Assembly (NCBI GenBank): GCA_965116715.1
Contig: OZ220724.1
Span: 930,001 to 994,000, forward strand
Origin: Poriferisodalis sp965116715
Lineage (GTDB): Bacteria; Actinomycetota; Acidimicrobiia; Acidimicrobiales; Poriferisodalaceae
Direction of reading: 5' to 3'
DNA length: 64,000 nucleotides
In this document: one piece after another, positions 8,616 through 16,753 of the stretch
How positions within the stretch are numbered: position 1 is the stretch's first letter
How the letters are laid out: every line of letters begins with the position of its first letter
Program-made: the position numbers and the translations under genes
Notes under the pieces: model-generated
What the model was told of the DNA's origin: nothing
Seen by the model: only the letters and a program-made list of their open reading frames with translations
Database searches by the model: none

Positions 8616-9710
8616 TCACCCCAGCACGACGAGGTCGTCACGGTGCACTACGAGCGGGTGCAATCCCTCAGGCAACTGATCGCTGCGCAGGCCTGCGGTG
8701 ACCCGCAAGCCGTCAGCGTCGATGGCCGCCAAGCCCTTGGCGAAGATCTCCCCCTGCGAGTCGACGATGTCGACCGCTTCCCCGGCGGCGAACGAGCCCG
8801 CGTGCCCAACGACGCCAGCCGCGAGCAGCGATGTGCCGCCCGTCGACACCGCTCGGCGGGCGCCGTCGTCGACGGTCACTGATCCTCGGGCAGCCACGGC
8901 GAAGCCGATCCACAGTTTGCGAGCGGAGACTCGGGCATCCCGTGCGGGCACGGTGGTGCCGACGCCCGCCCGGCCTGCGGCGGCATCGGCAACGACATCG
9001 GCGCGGCGGGCTGAGGCGATCACGGTGCGCACGCCGCTCCATGAGGCCATCCGGGCGGCTGCCAGCTTCGAGGCCATGCCGCCGCTGCCAACGGCGTTCG
9101 CCGAGCCCGCCGCTGCTTGGAGCGATGGGCTCACTTCAAGGATCTCCGAGATGAGCGAGGCATCGGGATCGATGTTCGGGTCCGCGGTGAGGACGCCGGG
9201 CATGTCGGTCAGCAGGATCAACACATCGGCACGCACGAGGTTTGCGACGAGCGCGGCGATCCGATCGTTGTCGCCATAGCGGATGGCATCGTCGGCGATT
9301 GCGTCGTTCTCGTTGACCACCGGCACGACGCCGAGATCGAGCAGATGATGGAACGTGGCTCGGGCGTGGAGGTACTGGTCCCGGTCGCGGAAATCGTGCG
9401 GGGCGATCAGCACCTGGCCCACCACCATGCCCTCGGCGGCGAACAGCTCGCGATACGAAGCCATCAGGTCGATCTGACCGACTGCCGACAATGCCTGCAG
9501 CCGTTCGGGCTCGGTGGGCCGCTCGACGTTCAGTCGCTGCACACCCGCGGTGATCGCACCGGAGGTGACCACGATCACTTCGTGACCTGCCGCGCGCACA
9601 TCGGCAACGTCCGACGCCAGCTTCGCGACGGCATCAAGGTCGACGCGCCCATCCGATGTGGTGATGGACGACGTCCCGATCTTGGCAATCAGCCGTAAGG
9701 GAGCAGCCAT
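8616..9710 (-). CDS. proB: glutamate 5-kinase
   Basis: The enzyme phosphorylates the gamma-carboxylate of glutamate, the first step of proline synthesis. The amino acid kinase domain starts at LIAKIGTSSITTSDGRVDL and includes VVTSGAITAGV and VVNENDAIADD. The C-terminal third is a PUA domain (residues about 270-364). The start is ATG 9708-9710, with a purine-rich GCAGGA upstream; TTG at 9719 is an in-frame alternative. It forms a proline operon with proA and is preceded by obgE on the same strand. Confidence 0.95.
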   Translation of the reverse strand: MAAPLRLIAKIGTSSITTSDGRVDLDAVAKLASDVADVRAAGHEVIVVTSGAITAGVQRLNVERPTEPERLQALSAVGQIDLMASYRELFAAEGMVVGQVLIAPHDFRDRDQYLHARATFHHLLDLGVVPVVNENDAIADDAIRYGDNDRIAALVANLVRADVLILLTDMPGVLTADPNIDPDASLISEILEVSPSLQAAAGSANAVGSGGMASKLAAARMASWSGVRTVIASARRADVVADAAAGRAGVGTTVPARDARVSARKLWIGFAVAARGSVTVDDGARRAVSTGGTSLLAAGVVGHAGSFAAGEAVDIVDSQGEIFAKGLAAIDADGLRVTAGLRSDQLPEGLHPLVVHRDDLVVLG

Positions 9711-9768
9711 CGGCGTCAATCCTGCCGTCTCGCCGAGCTCATGACAGAAACCCGCGCTGTGTTCTCAG

Positions 9769-9805
9769 GTCTCATGTGCCGTGTCTCATGTGCCGTGTCT
9801 CATGA
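9769..9805. repeat. 14-bp tandem repeat at the 3' end of obgE
   Basis: The unit GTCTCATGTGCCGT occurs twice in full (9769-9782 and 9783-9796), followed by a partial third copy (9797-9805) that runs into the stop codon of obgE (9800-9802). It lies between obgE and proB. Confidence 0.75.
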
Positions 9806-11056
9806 GTCAGCCTCGTAGGTGAACTCGAATTCGCCGATACGCACGAGGTCGCCCGACTGCGCGCCGTTGCGAGCCAGGGCCCGGGACACACCGAGTTTCT
9901 CCAGGCGGCGCTGCGCCCATGCCAGCGCAGCAGGATCGGTGAGATCCGACAGCGCCACGGCACGGCGCGCTTGACGACCCTCAATCTCGAAGACCCCTTC
10001 TGCGAGACGCAGCACCGTGACGCCGGCAGGTTCGGGGCGGTGCACGACGTACTGGGCGGGGGCCTCGTCGGCCACCCTGGCTTCGGACACCAGCTCACGC
10101 AGCCGACCGAGTACCGGGGCCACGCCTTCGCCCGTCACGGCACTGAGCCGGGGCCCGTCCCAGTCGAGATGGGCGACATCGGCCTTGGTGCCGACGACCA
10201 GCCGCCGGCGAGACGCGAGTTCGGGGTCATGATGCTCGATTTCTCCGAGCAGCACATCAACCTGCTCCTGCGGATCACGATCAGAGACCTCCGCCAAGTC
10301 AGCCATGATCAGCAGCACCCGGGCCCGCTCGACATGCCGCAGGAACTGGTGTCCAAGACCTTTACCCTGCGCAGCGCCCTCGATCAAGCCGGGAACATCT
10401 GCGATGACCATCTCGAAGCTGTCCGCGCCACCTCGGGCGCCATCGTCGAGCCGGACGACTCCGAGGCTGGGCGTGAGAGTCGTGAACGGGTACGAGGCAA
10501 CCTTCGGCCGCGCCGCCGACACCGCGCTGATGAAGGTGCTCTTGCCCGCGTTCGGGAAGCCCACCAAGGCGACATCGGCCATCAGCTTCAGCTCGAGACC
10601 GAGCCAGCGCTCTTCGCCCGGCTCCGACTGCTCGGCGAAATGGGGGGCGCGCATCCGATTCGAAGCGAAGCGGATGTTGCCCCGGCCGCCACGACCACCC
10701 TGTGCCGCGAGCCAGCGATCGCCGGCATTGACGAGGTCCGCCAGCACCGCGCCGTCACGATTTCGCACGATCGTTCCCTCGGGCACGGGCACCAGCTCAT
10801 CGGCGCCGTTGCGGCCATGCCGCTTGCGCCCCTGGCCATGGCCGCCGTCGGTGGCGCGCCGGAATGGGAAGTCTCGGAACGCCAGCAGCGATGCCACATT
10901 GCGGTCCGCTACGACCCACACATCTCCGCCGTGTCCGCCGTCGCCCCCGTCGGGGCCACCGCGCGGTACGTGGGACTCACGACGGAACGACACACAGCCC
11001 GCCCCGCCGTCGCCGCCCTTCGCATGCAGCTGGCACTCATCGACAAAGTCGCTCAT
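9800..11056 (-). CDS. obgE: Obg family GTPase
   Basis: Obg is an essential GTPase of late 50S assembly and stress control. The N-terminal Obg fold is Gly-rich (AKGGDGGAGCVSFRRE, GGDGGHGGDVW). The G domain has GFPNAGKSTFISA and switch 1 SYPFTTLTPSLG followed by IADVPGLIEGA; the NKxD-type motif reads GTKAD. A C-terminal OCT domain (YVVHRPEPAGVTVLRL onward) is present, as in Gram-positives. The length is 418 residues. It lies downstream of rplU and rpmA, the conserved ribosome-assembly order, with a dispersed repeat in the gap to rpmA. Confidence 0.96.
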   Translation of the reverse strand: MSDFVDECQLHAKGGDGGAGCVSFRRESHVPRGGPDGGDGGHGGDVWVVADRNVASLLAFRDFPFRRATDGGHGQGRKRHGRNGADELVPVPEGTIVRNRDGAVLADLVNAGDRWLAAQGGRGGRGNIRFASNRMRAPHFAEQSEPGEERWLGLELKLMADVALVGFPNAGKSTFISAVSAARPKVASYPFTTLTPSLGVVRLDDGARGGADSFEMVIADVPGLIEGAAQGKGLGHQFLRHVERARVLLIMADLAEVSDRDPQEQVDVLLGEIEHHDPELASRRRLVVGTKADVAHLDWDGPRLSAVTGEGVAPVLGRLRELVSEARVADEAPAQYVVHRPEPAGVTVLRLAEGVFEIEGRQARRAVALSDLTDPAALAWAQRRLEKLGVSRALARNGAQSGDLVRIGEFEFTYEADS

Positions 11057-11119
11057 CGGCGTTCGCCTGTCTCAGAGAATGCTCTGGCGGCCAGAACTTG
11101 CCGCTGCGCACCCATTGTT

Positions 11120-11186
11120 CCCCGCTCTTGCTCCCGAATTCTCTTGGATACGGGCTCACGGGCCGCTCGGGCCACGGCTTCGCCTC
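11120..11186 (-). repeat. dispersed intergenic repeat, copy 2
   Basis: Read on the minus strand, this gives GAGGCGAAGCCGTGG, then the 20-base core shared with 8510-8580 and 26067-26123, then CCCGTATCCAAGAG and GCAAGAGCGGGG. It occupies the gap between rpmA and obgE. Confidence 0.7.
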
Positions 11187-11224
11187 CTGGCTCAGCCTCT
11201 TGGCGGGGATGACGTGCGGGAGAA

Positions 11225-11476
11225 CTAGGACGGGACGACGTCGACGAGTCGGCGTCCACGGCGATAGCCGAACCGCACGACGCCGGGAGTCGTCGCAAAC
11301 AGCGTGTCGTCCTTGCCGCGCCCGACATTCCGTCCTGGATGGAACTTGGTGCCCCGCTGTCGCACGATGATGCCGCCGGCGTCGATGGTCTGCCCCGAGT
11401 ACACCTTCACGCCGAGACGCTTCGCCACCGAGTCGCGCCCGTTGCGAGTCGAGCCTCCGCCCTTGGTCTTCGACAT
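11225..11476 (-). CDS. rpmA: 50S ribosomal protein L27
   Basis: L27 sits near the peptidyl-transferase centre. The sequence begins MSKTKGGGSTRNGRDSVAKR and continues LGVKVYSGQTIDAGGIIVRQ, which is diagnostic. I use ATG 11474-11476, two bases after the rplU stop, giving 83 residues; the longer frame upstream lies inside rplU. The N-terminus shows no cleavable extension of the Firmicutes type. Confidence 0.97.
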   Translation of the reverse strand: MSKTKGGGSTRNGRDSVAKRLGVKVYSGQTIDAGGIIVRQRGTKFHPGRNVGRGKDDTLFATTPGVVRFGYRRGRRLVDVVPS

Positions 11477-11478
11477 GG

Positions 11479-11790
11479 TCAGTCCCTCGCAATCGCAGTG
11501 ATCTCGACCGTGCTGTAGCGCTGCCGGTGTCCCCACCTGCGCCGGTTGGTCGTGGCGTTCTTGTAGGTGAAACCCTCGATCTTGGGCCCCTTGGCCTCGC
11601 CGACCACCCGGCCGGTCACCGAGGCGCCCACGAGTTCGTCGGGCGTCGCCAGTACTGCGCCGTCATCCACCACGAGAACCGGCGCGAAGGTGACTTCCTC
11701 ACCGGGCGGCACCGCGAGCAACTCAACGTCGAGCCGCTGGCCGGGCTCGACGCGGCGCTGCTTGCCGCCGGTAGCGATCACTGCATACAT
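11479..11790 (-). CDS. rplU: 50S ribosomal protein L21
   Basis: L21 binds 23S rRNA. The start MYAVIATGGKQRRVEPGQRL and the C-terminal KNATTNRRRWGHRQRYSTV are diagnostic. ATG 11788-11790 gives 103 residues, the normal length. It is the first gene of the rplU-rpmA-obgE block and lies about 70 bp downstream of the RNase E/G gene on the same strand. Confidence 0.97.
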   Translation of the reverse strand: MYAVIATGGKQRRVEPGQRLDVELLAVPPGEEVTFAPVLVVDDGAVLATPDELVGASVTGRVVGEAKGPKIEGFTYKNATTNRRRWGHRQRYSTVEITAIARD

Positions 11791-11860
11791 CGGTTGGAGA
11801 GGATACCGATGAGGCCGCAGGATCGGCGAGTGAATTATCTGCCCAAGCTCAGGCGCAGAA

Positions 11861-13777
11861 TCAGGCGAACAGCGACTCGCGCAACCGGATGCCGCGCCCT
11901 TCGCAGTCTTCGCAGGGATCCGACATCGACTCCAGCAGGCCCTCACCGGTGCGCATTCGGGTCATCTGCACAATGCCCATGTCCGAAATCGGCTCCGTGG
12001 CCGTGCGGGTCTTGTCCCGGGCCAGCGCCTCATTCAGCGTCGACATGAGCTGTTCCCGTTGCTGCTTGTCATCCATGTCCACGAAGTCCACGACGATGAT
12101 CCCGCCGATGTCCCGCAGCCGCAGCTGCTTGGCAATCTCGGTAGCGGCCTCCAGGTTGTTCTGGAACAGCGTCTCGTTCAGGCTGGACTTGCCCACGTTG
12201 CGCCCCGTGTTGACGTCGATCACGGTCAGCGCCTCGGTGTGCTCGATGATCAGCGACCCGCCCGACGGCAGCCACACCTTGCGATCGGTGGCCTTGCGCA
12301 CCTGCTCAGCCACGTGCACCCGCTCGAACAGCGGCAGCCGCTCAGCAACCGGGTCGTAGAGCCGAATGCGGTCCACCAGCGGTGCCGCTACTGCCTCCAT
12401 GTAGCCCTTGACTTGGGAGAACAGCGCCGGGTCGTCGATCACCACCTCGCGGAAATCGGCAGTGAACTGCTCGCGGATGATGCGCACCGCCAGCTCGGGC
12501 TCCCGGAACAGCAGCGTGGGCGCGTCGGAGCGCTTGGCCAGTTCGCTGATCTTCGTCCACTGCCGTGTCAACCGTTCGATGTCCCGGCGGATCTCAGCAG
12601 CAGTGACGTTCTCCGCGGCCGTGCGCAAGATGACGCCGAATCCATCGGGGATCTCCTTGGCGAGCAGGCTGCGCAACCGGCGTCGCTCGCGGCTGGGCAG
12701 GCGGCGGGATATGCCCATCGCGCTGCTGTTGGGGATGAGCACCACGAATCGGCCCGGCAACGACACCTCAGTGGTCAAACGGGCGCCCTTGTGGCCGATC
12801 GGGTTCTTGATGACCTGGCACATGATCGTCTGATCGTTCTTGATCAGATCTCCGATCTTGGGCCCCGCCACGGAGCGCCCTCGCCTCCCGCCGGCCCGCT
12901 TGCGCTCTGAGCCGCCGTCGTCATCGCTCTCGTCGGATGCAACCGTCAGATCACCGCGGTACAGCACCGCTTGCTTGGGCGTACCGATGTCGACGAATGC
13001 CGCTTCCATGCCAGGAAGCACACGCCGCACGCGACCCAGGTAGAGATTTCCGTAGATCTCTGAGATGTCGTCGGAGGGTCGGCTCACGTAGTACTCGATC
13101 AGCGAGCGGCCTTCGAGCACGGCGATGTGTGTTGCCCCCTCGGAGACGTGAACGCACATCCGGTACCGACCCAACGGCTTGCCGTTGCGGTATTTTCCGC
13201 GGCGCTCAGTGAGCTGCTCATCGTCGAGCTCGAGCGGCTGCTGATCGGCCAGGATGGCCTCGACGGGTGCGTGAGAGCCGTTGCGAGTCTCAGCGGTATT
13301 CGCTGCGGCCTCGCCGGACCGACCGCGTCCACCGCGTCCCCGACCGCCTCGCCGACGGCGACGGCGTCCGCCGCCTCCCTCGCTCTCAGGCGCTGCTTGC
13401 GTCGGTGCGGGGCGGCTGTCGCCGATCTGGGGTTTGCGAGCCGGCGGTGGCACCGGCGGCACTGGGGGCTTCGCGTCCTCCGGCTCGGCGTGTGCCGGAT
13501 CCGCCTTGGTCTTTCCCCCAGCAGCGGGCTTTGCCTTGGATTGGGGCTTGGCCTGAGGTTCGGGCTTGGCCTTGGCGTCAGGCTTGGCCCTGGCGTCAGG
13601 CTTGATCTTGCGTACCGACTTCGGCTTGGGCTTGGGTTCTGACTTGGATTCTGGTTTGTCTGCTTTGGGTTTGTCTGCTTTGGGTTTGTCCGCTTTGGGT
13701 TCGTTCTGTGTGGGAGGCACGACCAGCCGCCGCTTGCGCACGGCAGGTGTGGTGTCGTCCAGTGTTGATTCATCCAC
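11861..13777 (-). CDS. rne: ribonuclease E/G family protein
   Basis: This endoribonuclease initiates mRNA turnover and rRNA processing. The catalytic core follows a basic and proline-rich N-terminal extension of about 200 residues. It holds an S1 domain (SEIYGNLYLGRVRRVLPGM, AAFVDIGTPKQAVLY), the RNase H-like/DNase I-like parts (LTVIDVNTGRNVGKS, GGIIVVDFVDM) and the C-terminal Zn-link Cys pair (DPCEDCEGRG). The extension carries KADKP repeats and an RRRRRRGGRGRGGRGR patch likely to bind RNA. I start at GTG 13775-13777 (AAGGA nearby), giving about 638 residues. This start overlaps the end of the upstream DUF2344 gene by 8 bp. Confidence 0.93.
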   Translation of the reverse strand: MDESTLDDTTPAVRKRRLVVPPTQNEPKADKPKADKPKADKPESKSEPKPKPKSVRKIKPDARAKPDAKAKPEPQAKPQSKAKPAAGGKTKADPAHAEPEDAKPPVPPVPPPARKPQIGDSRPAPTQAAPESEGGGGRRRRRRGGRGRGGRGRSGEAAANTAETRNGSHAPVEAILADQQPLELDDEQLTERRGKYRNGKPLGRYRMCVHVSEGATHIAVLEGRSLIEYYVSRPSDDISEIYGNLYLGRVRRVLPGMEAAFVDIGTPKQAVLYRGDLTVASDESDDDGGSERKRAGGRRGRSVAGPKIGDLIKNDQTIMCQVIKNPIGHKGARLTTEVSLPGRFVVLIPNSSAMGISRRLPSRERRRLRSLLAKEIPDGFGVILRTAAENVTAAEIRRDIERLTRQWTKISELAKRSDAPTLLFREPELAVRIIREQFTADFREVVIDDPALFSQVKGYMEAVAAPLVDRIRLYDPVAERLPLFERVHVAEQVRKATDRKVWLPSGGSLIIEHTEALTVIDVNTGRNVGKSSLNETLFQNNLEAATEIAKQLRLRDIGGIIVVDFVDMDDKQQREQLMSTLNEALARDKTRTATEPISDMGIVQMTRMRTGEGLLESMSDPCEDCEGRGIRLRESLFA

Positions 13778-14612
13778 TGATGGATTCCTTGTGTTTCTGG
13801 GCGCACATGGCAGGCACGGCCGGTTCGGCTCGTCCCGCGGCGCCACTCGTCCATTGATGTGTTCTTCGGGCAATGCCCATCTCATGTGCCGGCGCGAGTG
13901 CCGACACCAGTTCGCTAGGGCGCACGACCCGGGGCGTGGCCGACAGCTCGGCGCTCAGCACCGCCCCTCGGTCCGAGCATCCGACCACCTGCAGCACCTC
14001 AACGCTGGGTCGAATATCCGAACTCACGGTCTCGCCTTTGTGCACCCGTTCGGTCACGACGGTACCGGCATCGAGGAATTCTGCAACCGCTTGCGCCGCC
14101 GCAGAGGCATCGAGCCCCATGATCTCGAAGTGCCAACCGCACGAACGAACCGCCGCCTGCAACGACGGGCCGCGGCCATCGGTCAGTGCCGCTGCGGACA
14201 CCTCCATGCCCACCGGCAACGCCTCGCTGAGCGCCTCGGCGACCGTGCAGTAGCTCGGTGCCGACGCGGGAGACTCGTGCTGGCAAGGTGCATGAGTACC
14301 GCTCCGGCAGGCGATCACGGGTCCCGCACAGGCCCCAGAAGCGGCGCTGTCACCCTGGACGCCATCGGGGGCAGTGCTGTCGCTCACGGCGCCTGCAACC
14401 AGCGGCAACTCCACGAACTCGGCCTCCGACTCGTACCCGGTGGGCAGTGCCAGGCCGAAGCTCAGCTTCATGCGCGGGGAGAAGCCCTCGCTGTAGGCCA
14501 CCGGCAACCCGACCTTGCGAACGGCGCGCTCGGTCACACGGGCCACATCGCGGTGGCCGATGAAGCGGATCTTGCCGACCTTGGAAAAGCGGACGCGCAG
14601 CCTCAACGACAT
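13770..14612 (-). CDS. DUF2344 protein (TIGR03936 type), radical-SAM-linked
   Basis: This matches the small partner protein usually encoded beside, or fused to, a B12-type radical SAM protein. It begins MSLRLRVRFSKVGKIRFIGH and has RAVRKVGLPVAYSEGFSPRM and LSFGLALPTGYESEAEF. An insert of about 50 residues follows the first half (from DSTAPDGVQGD). The start is ATG 14610-14612. A perfect hairpin ends two bases before it and covers any ribosome binding site, so coupling to the upstream radical SAM gene is likely. Its exact function is unknown. Confidence 0.85.
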   Translation of the reverse strand: MSLRLRVRFSKVGKIRFIGHRDVARVTERAVRKVGLPVAYSEGFSPRMKLSFGLALPTGYESEAEFVELPLVAGAVSDSTAPDGVQGDSAASGACAGPVIACRSGTHAPCQHESPASAPSYCTVAEALSEALPVGMEVSAAALTDGRGPSLQAAVRSCGWHFEIMGLDASAAAQAVAEFLDAGTVVTERVHKGETVSSDIRPSVEVLQVVGCSDRGAVLSAELSATPRVVRPSELVSALAPAHEMGIARRTHQWTSGAAGRAEPAVPAMCAQKHKESISG

Positions 14613-14614
14613 CT

Positions 14615-14632
14615 CCCACCCACGAGGGTGGG
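14615..14632 (-). promoter_or_regulatory. perfect hairpin just upstream of the DUF2344 start
   Basis: On the minus strand CCCACCC-TCGT-GGGTGGG forms a 7-bp perfect stem ending two bases before ATG 14612. The only purine-rich ribosome binding site candidate (GGGTGGGAG) is inside or directly adjacent to the stem. Confidence 0.6.
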
Positions 14633-14673
14633 AGCGGCACCGCGGCTCGGCACCGGTGGCGGGACCCAGCGCA

Positions 14674-16713
14674 TCATGCGCCGGCCCCGCTCGGTGCGCC
14701 TGCGCCCGCCAGCTGGCGGGGTCGCAGCTCGACCGGCACCAGATGGCCGGTCGCGAGATCCTGTCCCGTCCCCTGACTGCCGCCGTTGGGGGCGACAGGG
14801 GACGCAACCATGTGCTCGATCCCATATTCAGTACAGGCCCCGCAGTCGTAGCACGGGGTCCATCGGCAGTCAGGCAGGCCATGCCCAGCCAGGGCGTCCT
14901 GCCAGTCGTGCCAGAGAAAATCGCGGTGCAGCCCGGCACCGATGTGGTCCCACGGCAGCACCTCGTGCTCGCCTCGATGGCGATACACGTACCACTCCAG
15001 TTCGAGGCCGCACGCTGCCATGGCCTCTTCCCACAAGCTCAAGTCGAAGCGCTCGCTCCACTCCTGGAACGTGCCGCCCTTGCGCCAGACGTACTCGATG
15101 ACTGCACCCACTCGCCGGTCGCCGCGACTGGCGATGCCCTCAGCGGTCGAAGCGGCCGGGTCGTGCCACTTCAGCTGGACACGCCGGTTGCGGCCCAGCG
15201 CCGAGCGCACCAGCCGCACCTTGCGGGCCAGCTCTTCGGGCGGGTTCTGCCCGAACCACTGGAACGGCGTGTGCGGTTTCGGCACGAAGCCCCCCAGCGA
15301 CACCGTCACCGACGCACGCTTGGTGTATTCCTGCCCGATTCGGGTGCAGGCGTCCGCCAAGTGAGCGATGGCCTCGGTGTCGGGGTCCATCTCCGAAGGC
15401 AGGCCAGTGAGGAAGTACAGCTTCATGCGATGCCAGCCCTGGCTGTAGGCCGAGCGCACCGCGCTGTAGAGGTCTTCTTCGGTGATGAGCTTGTTGATGA
15501 TCTGGCGCAGCCGCCACGATCCCGCCTCCGGGGCAAAGGTGAGCCCCGTGCGACGCGCGCGGGACACCTGGGCCGCCACGTCGACCGTGAAGGCGTCGAC
15601 GCGCATGCTGGGCAGCGAGACACTGATCCGGTTGGCATCAGCGCTCGCTCCGCCGGCTGTGTCGTTGCCGCCGGCTCCGCCGGCTGTGTCGTTGCCGCCG
15701 GCTCCGCCGGCGGTGACGGTGTCGCGCACCAGTTCGGCGATCCCGCTGTAGTCAGCCGTCGACAGCGACATCAGGCTGACCTCGTCGTAACCGCTGCGCT
15801 CGAGGCCGGCGGTCACCATCTCACGGACCTGAGCAGCCGGGCGCTCACGAACCGGGCGAGTGATCATTCCCGCCTGGCAAAAGCGACACCCCCGGGTACA
15901 GCCCCTGAAAACCTCCACTGAGAGCCGATCGTGGACGACTTCGGTGACCGGCACCAGCTGTTGGCGGGGATACGGCCACTCGGCCAAATCGGCAACCGTG
16001 CGCTTGGCAACGAGCGCCGGAACGTCGGGATACCTCGGCGTGATGGAAGCAAGCGCCGGACCGTCGTAGGCGACGTCGTACATGGCCGGCACGTACACGC
16101 CCTCAATGCCTGCGAGGTCGCGCAGGATGGTGGTGCGCGTGCCTGAACGCTTGCCGGTTCGCTTCCAGGCGCCGACCGCTTCGGTGATCTCAGAGACCAC
16201 TTCCTCGCCGTCACCGATCACGAAGAAATCCACGAAATCGGCCAGCGGCTCAGGGTTGTATGCGCAATGGCCGCCGGCGCCGATGAGCGGATCGTCATCA
16301 CTGCGCTGCGCCGAACGCACCGCCAATCCCGCAAGATCGATGCAGTTGAGCACGTTCGTGTACACGAGCTCAGCCGAGAGGTTGAAGGCGATGATGTCGA
16401 AATCGCCCGCTGCCCGATGCGTGTCCACGGAGAACAACGGCAGCCCTGCGGCACGCATCTCGGCCTCGAGGTCGATCCAGGGCGCATAGGCGCGCTCGGC
16501 GCTGGCGTCCGGACGCTCGTTCAGCAGCTCATAGAGAATCTGCAGGCCTTGGTTCGGCAGACCGATCTCGTAGGTATCGGGATACGCCAGGAGCCACGAG
16601 GTGAGATGCGGACCCACGGTCGGTCGTTGCATCCCGTCCTCGCAGCCGATGTACCGAGCCGGCTTGGAGACACGTGGCAGCAAGGGCTCGAGCCGGGGCC
16701 ACAGCGTTGTCAT
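14674..16713 (-). CDS. B12-binding-type radical SAM protein (TIGR03960 family)
   Basis: A radical SAM protein of about 679 residues. The iron-sulfur Cys triad reads RGCTRGCRFCQAGM, and the N-terminal half carries a cobalamin-binding-like fold (PRVSKPARYIGCEDG, SWLLAYPDTYEIGLPNQGLQ). It pairs with the adjacent DUF2344 protein. The family's substrate is not established; roles in tRNA or rRNA modification have been guessed. The start is ATG 16711-16713 (MTTLWPRLEPLL); the longer frame reads into the rodA gap. A Gly/Ala/Asn/Asp/Thr repeat sits before the second half (see 15651-15704). Confidence 0.88.
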   Translation of the reverse strand: MTTLWPRLEPLLPRVSKPARYIGCEDGMQRPTVGPHLTSWLLAYPDTYEIGLPNQGLQILYELLNERPDASAERAYAPWIDLEAEMRAAGLPLFSVDTHRAAGDFDIIAFNLSAELVYTNVLNCIDLAGLAVRSAQRSDDDPLIGAGGHCAYNPEPLADFVDFFVIGDGEEVVSEITEAVGAWKRTGKRSGTRTTILRDLAGIEGVYVPAMYDVAYDGPALASITPRYPDVPALVAKRTVADLAEWPYPRQQLVPVTEVVHDRLSVEVFRGCTRGCRFCQAGMITRPVRERPAAQVREMVTAGLERSGYDEVSLMSLSTADYSGIAELVRDTVTAGGAGGNDTAGGAGGNDTAGGASADANRISVSLPSMRVDAFTVDVAAQVSRARRTGLTFAPEAGSWRLRQIINKLITEEDLYSAVRSAYSQGWHRMKLYFLTGLPSEMDPDTEAIAHLADACTRIGQEYTKRASVTVSLGGFVPKPHTPFQWFGQNPPEELARKVRLVRSALGRNRRVQLKWHDPAASTAEGIASRGDRRVGAVIEYVWRKGGTFQEWSERFDLSLWEEAMAACGLELEWYVYRHRGEHEVLPWDHIGAGLHRDFLWHDWQDALAGHGLPDCRWTPCYDCGACTEYGIEHMVASPVAPNGGSQGTGQDLATGHLVPVELRPRQLAGAGAPSGAGA
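15651..15704. repeat. 27-bp in-frame tandem repeat inside the radical SAM gene
   Basis: Two exact 27-bp units (15651-15677 and 15678-15704), plus the first bases of a third, encode an AGGAGGNDT-type repeat. It is in frame, so the protein stays intact. The repeat lies between the radical SAM core and the NRISVSLPSMRVDAF segment. Confidence 0.85.
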
Positions 16714-16753
16714 TGCAACTCCAACGCTACCGGCCCAACCAGTCCCCGCAGCG

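Noticed and set aside
13566..15101. 511-codon open frame antisense to rne, DUF2344 and the radical SAM gene
   Set aside because: It spans three real genes and is low-complexity and repetitive where it faces the rne linker.
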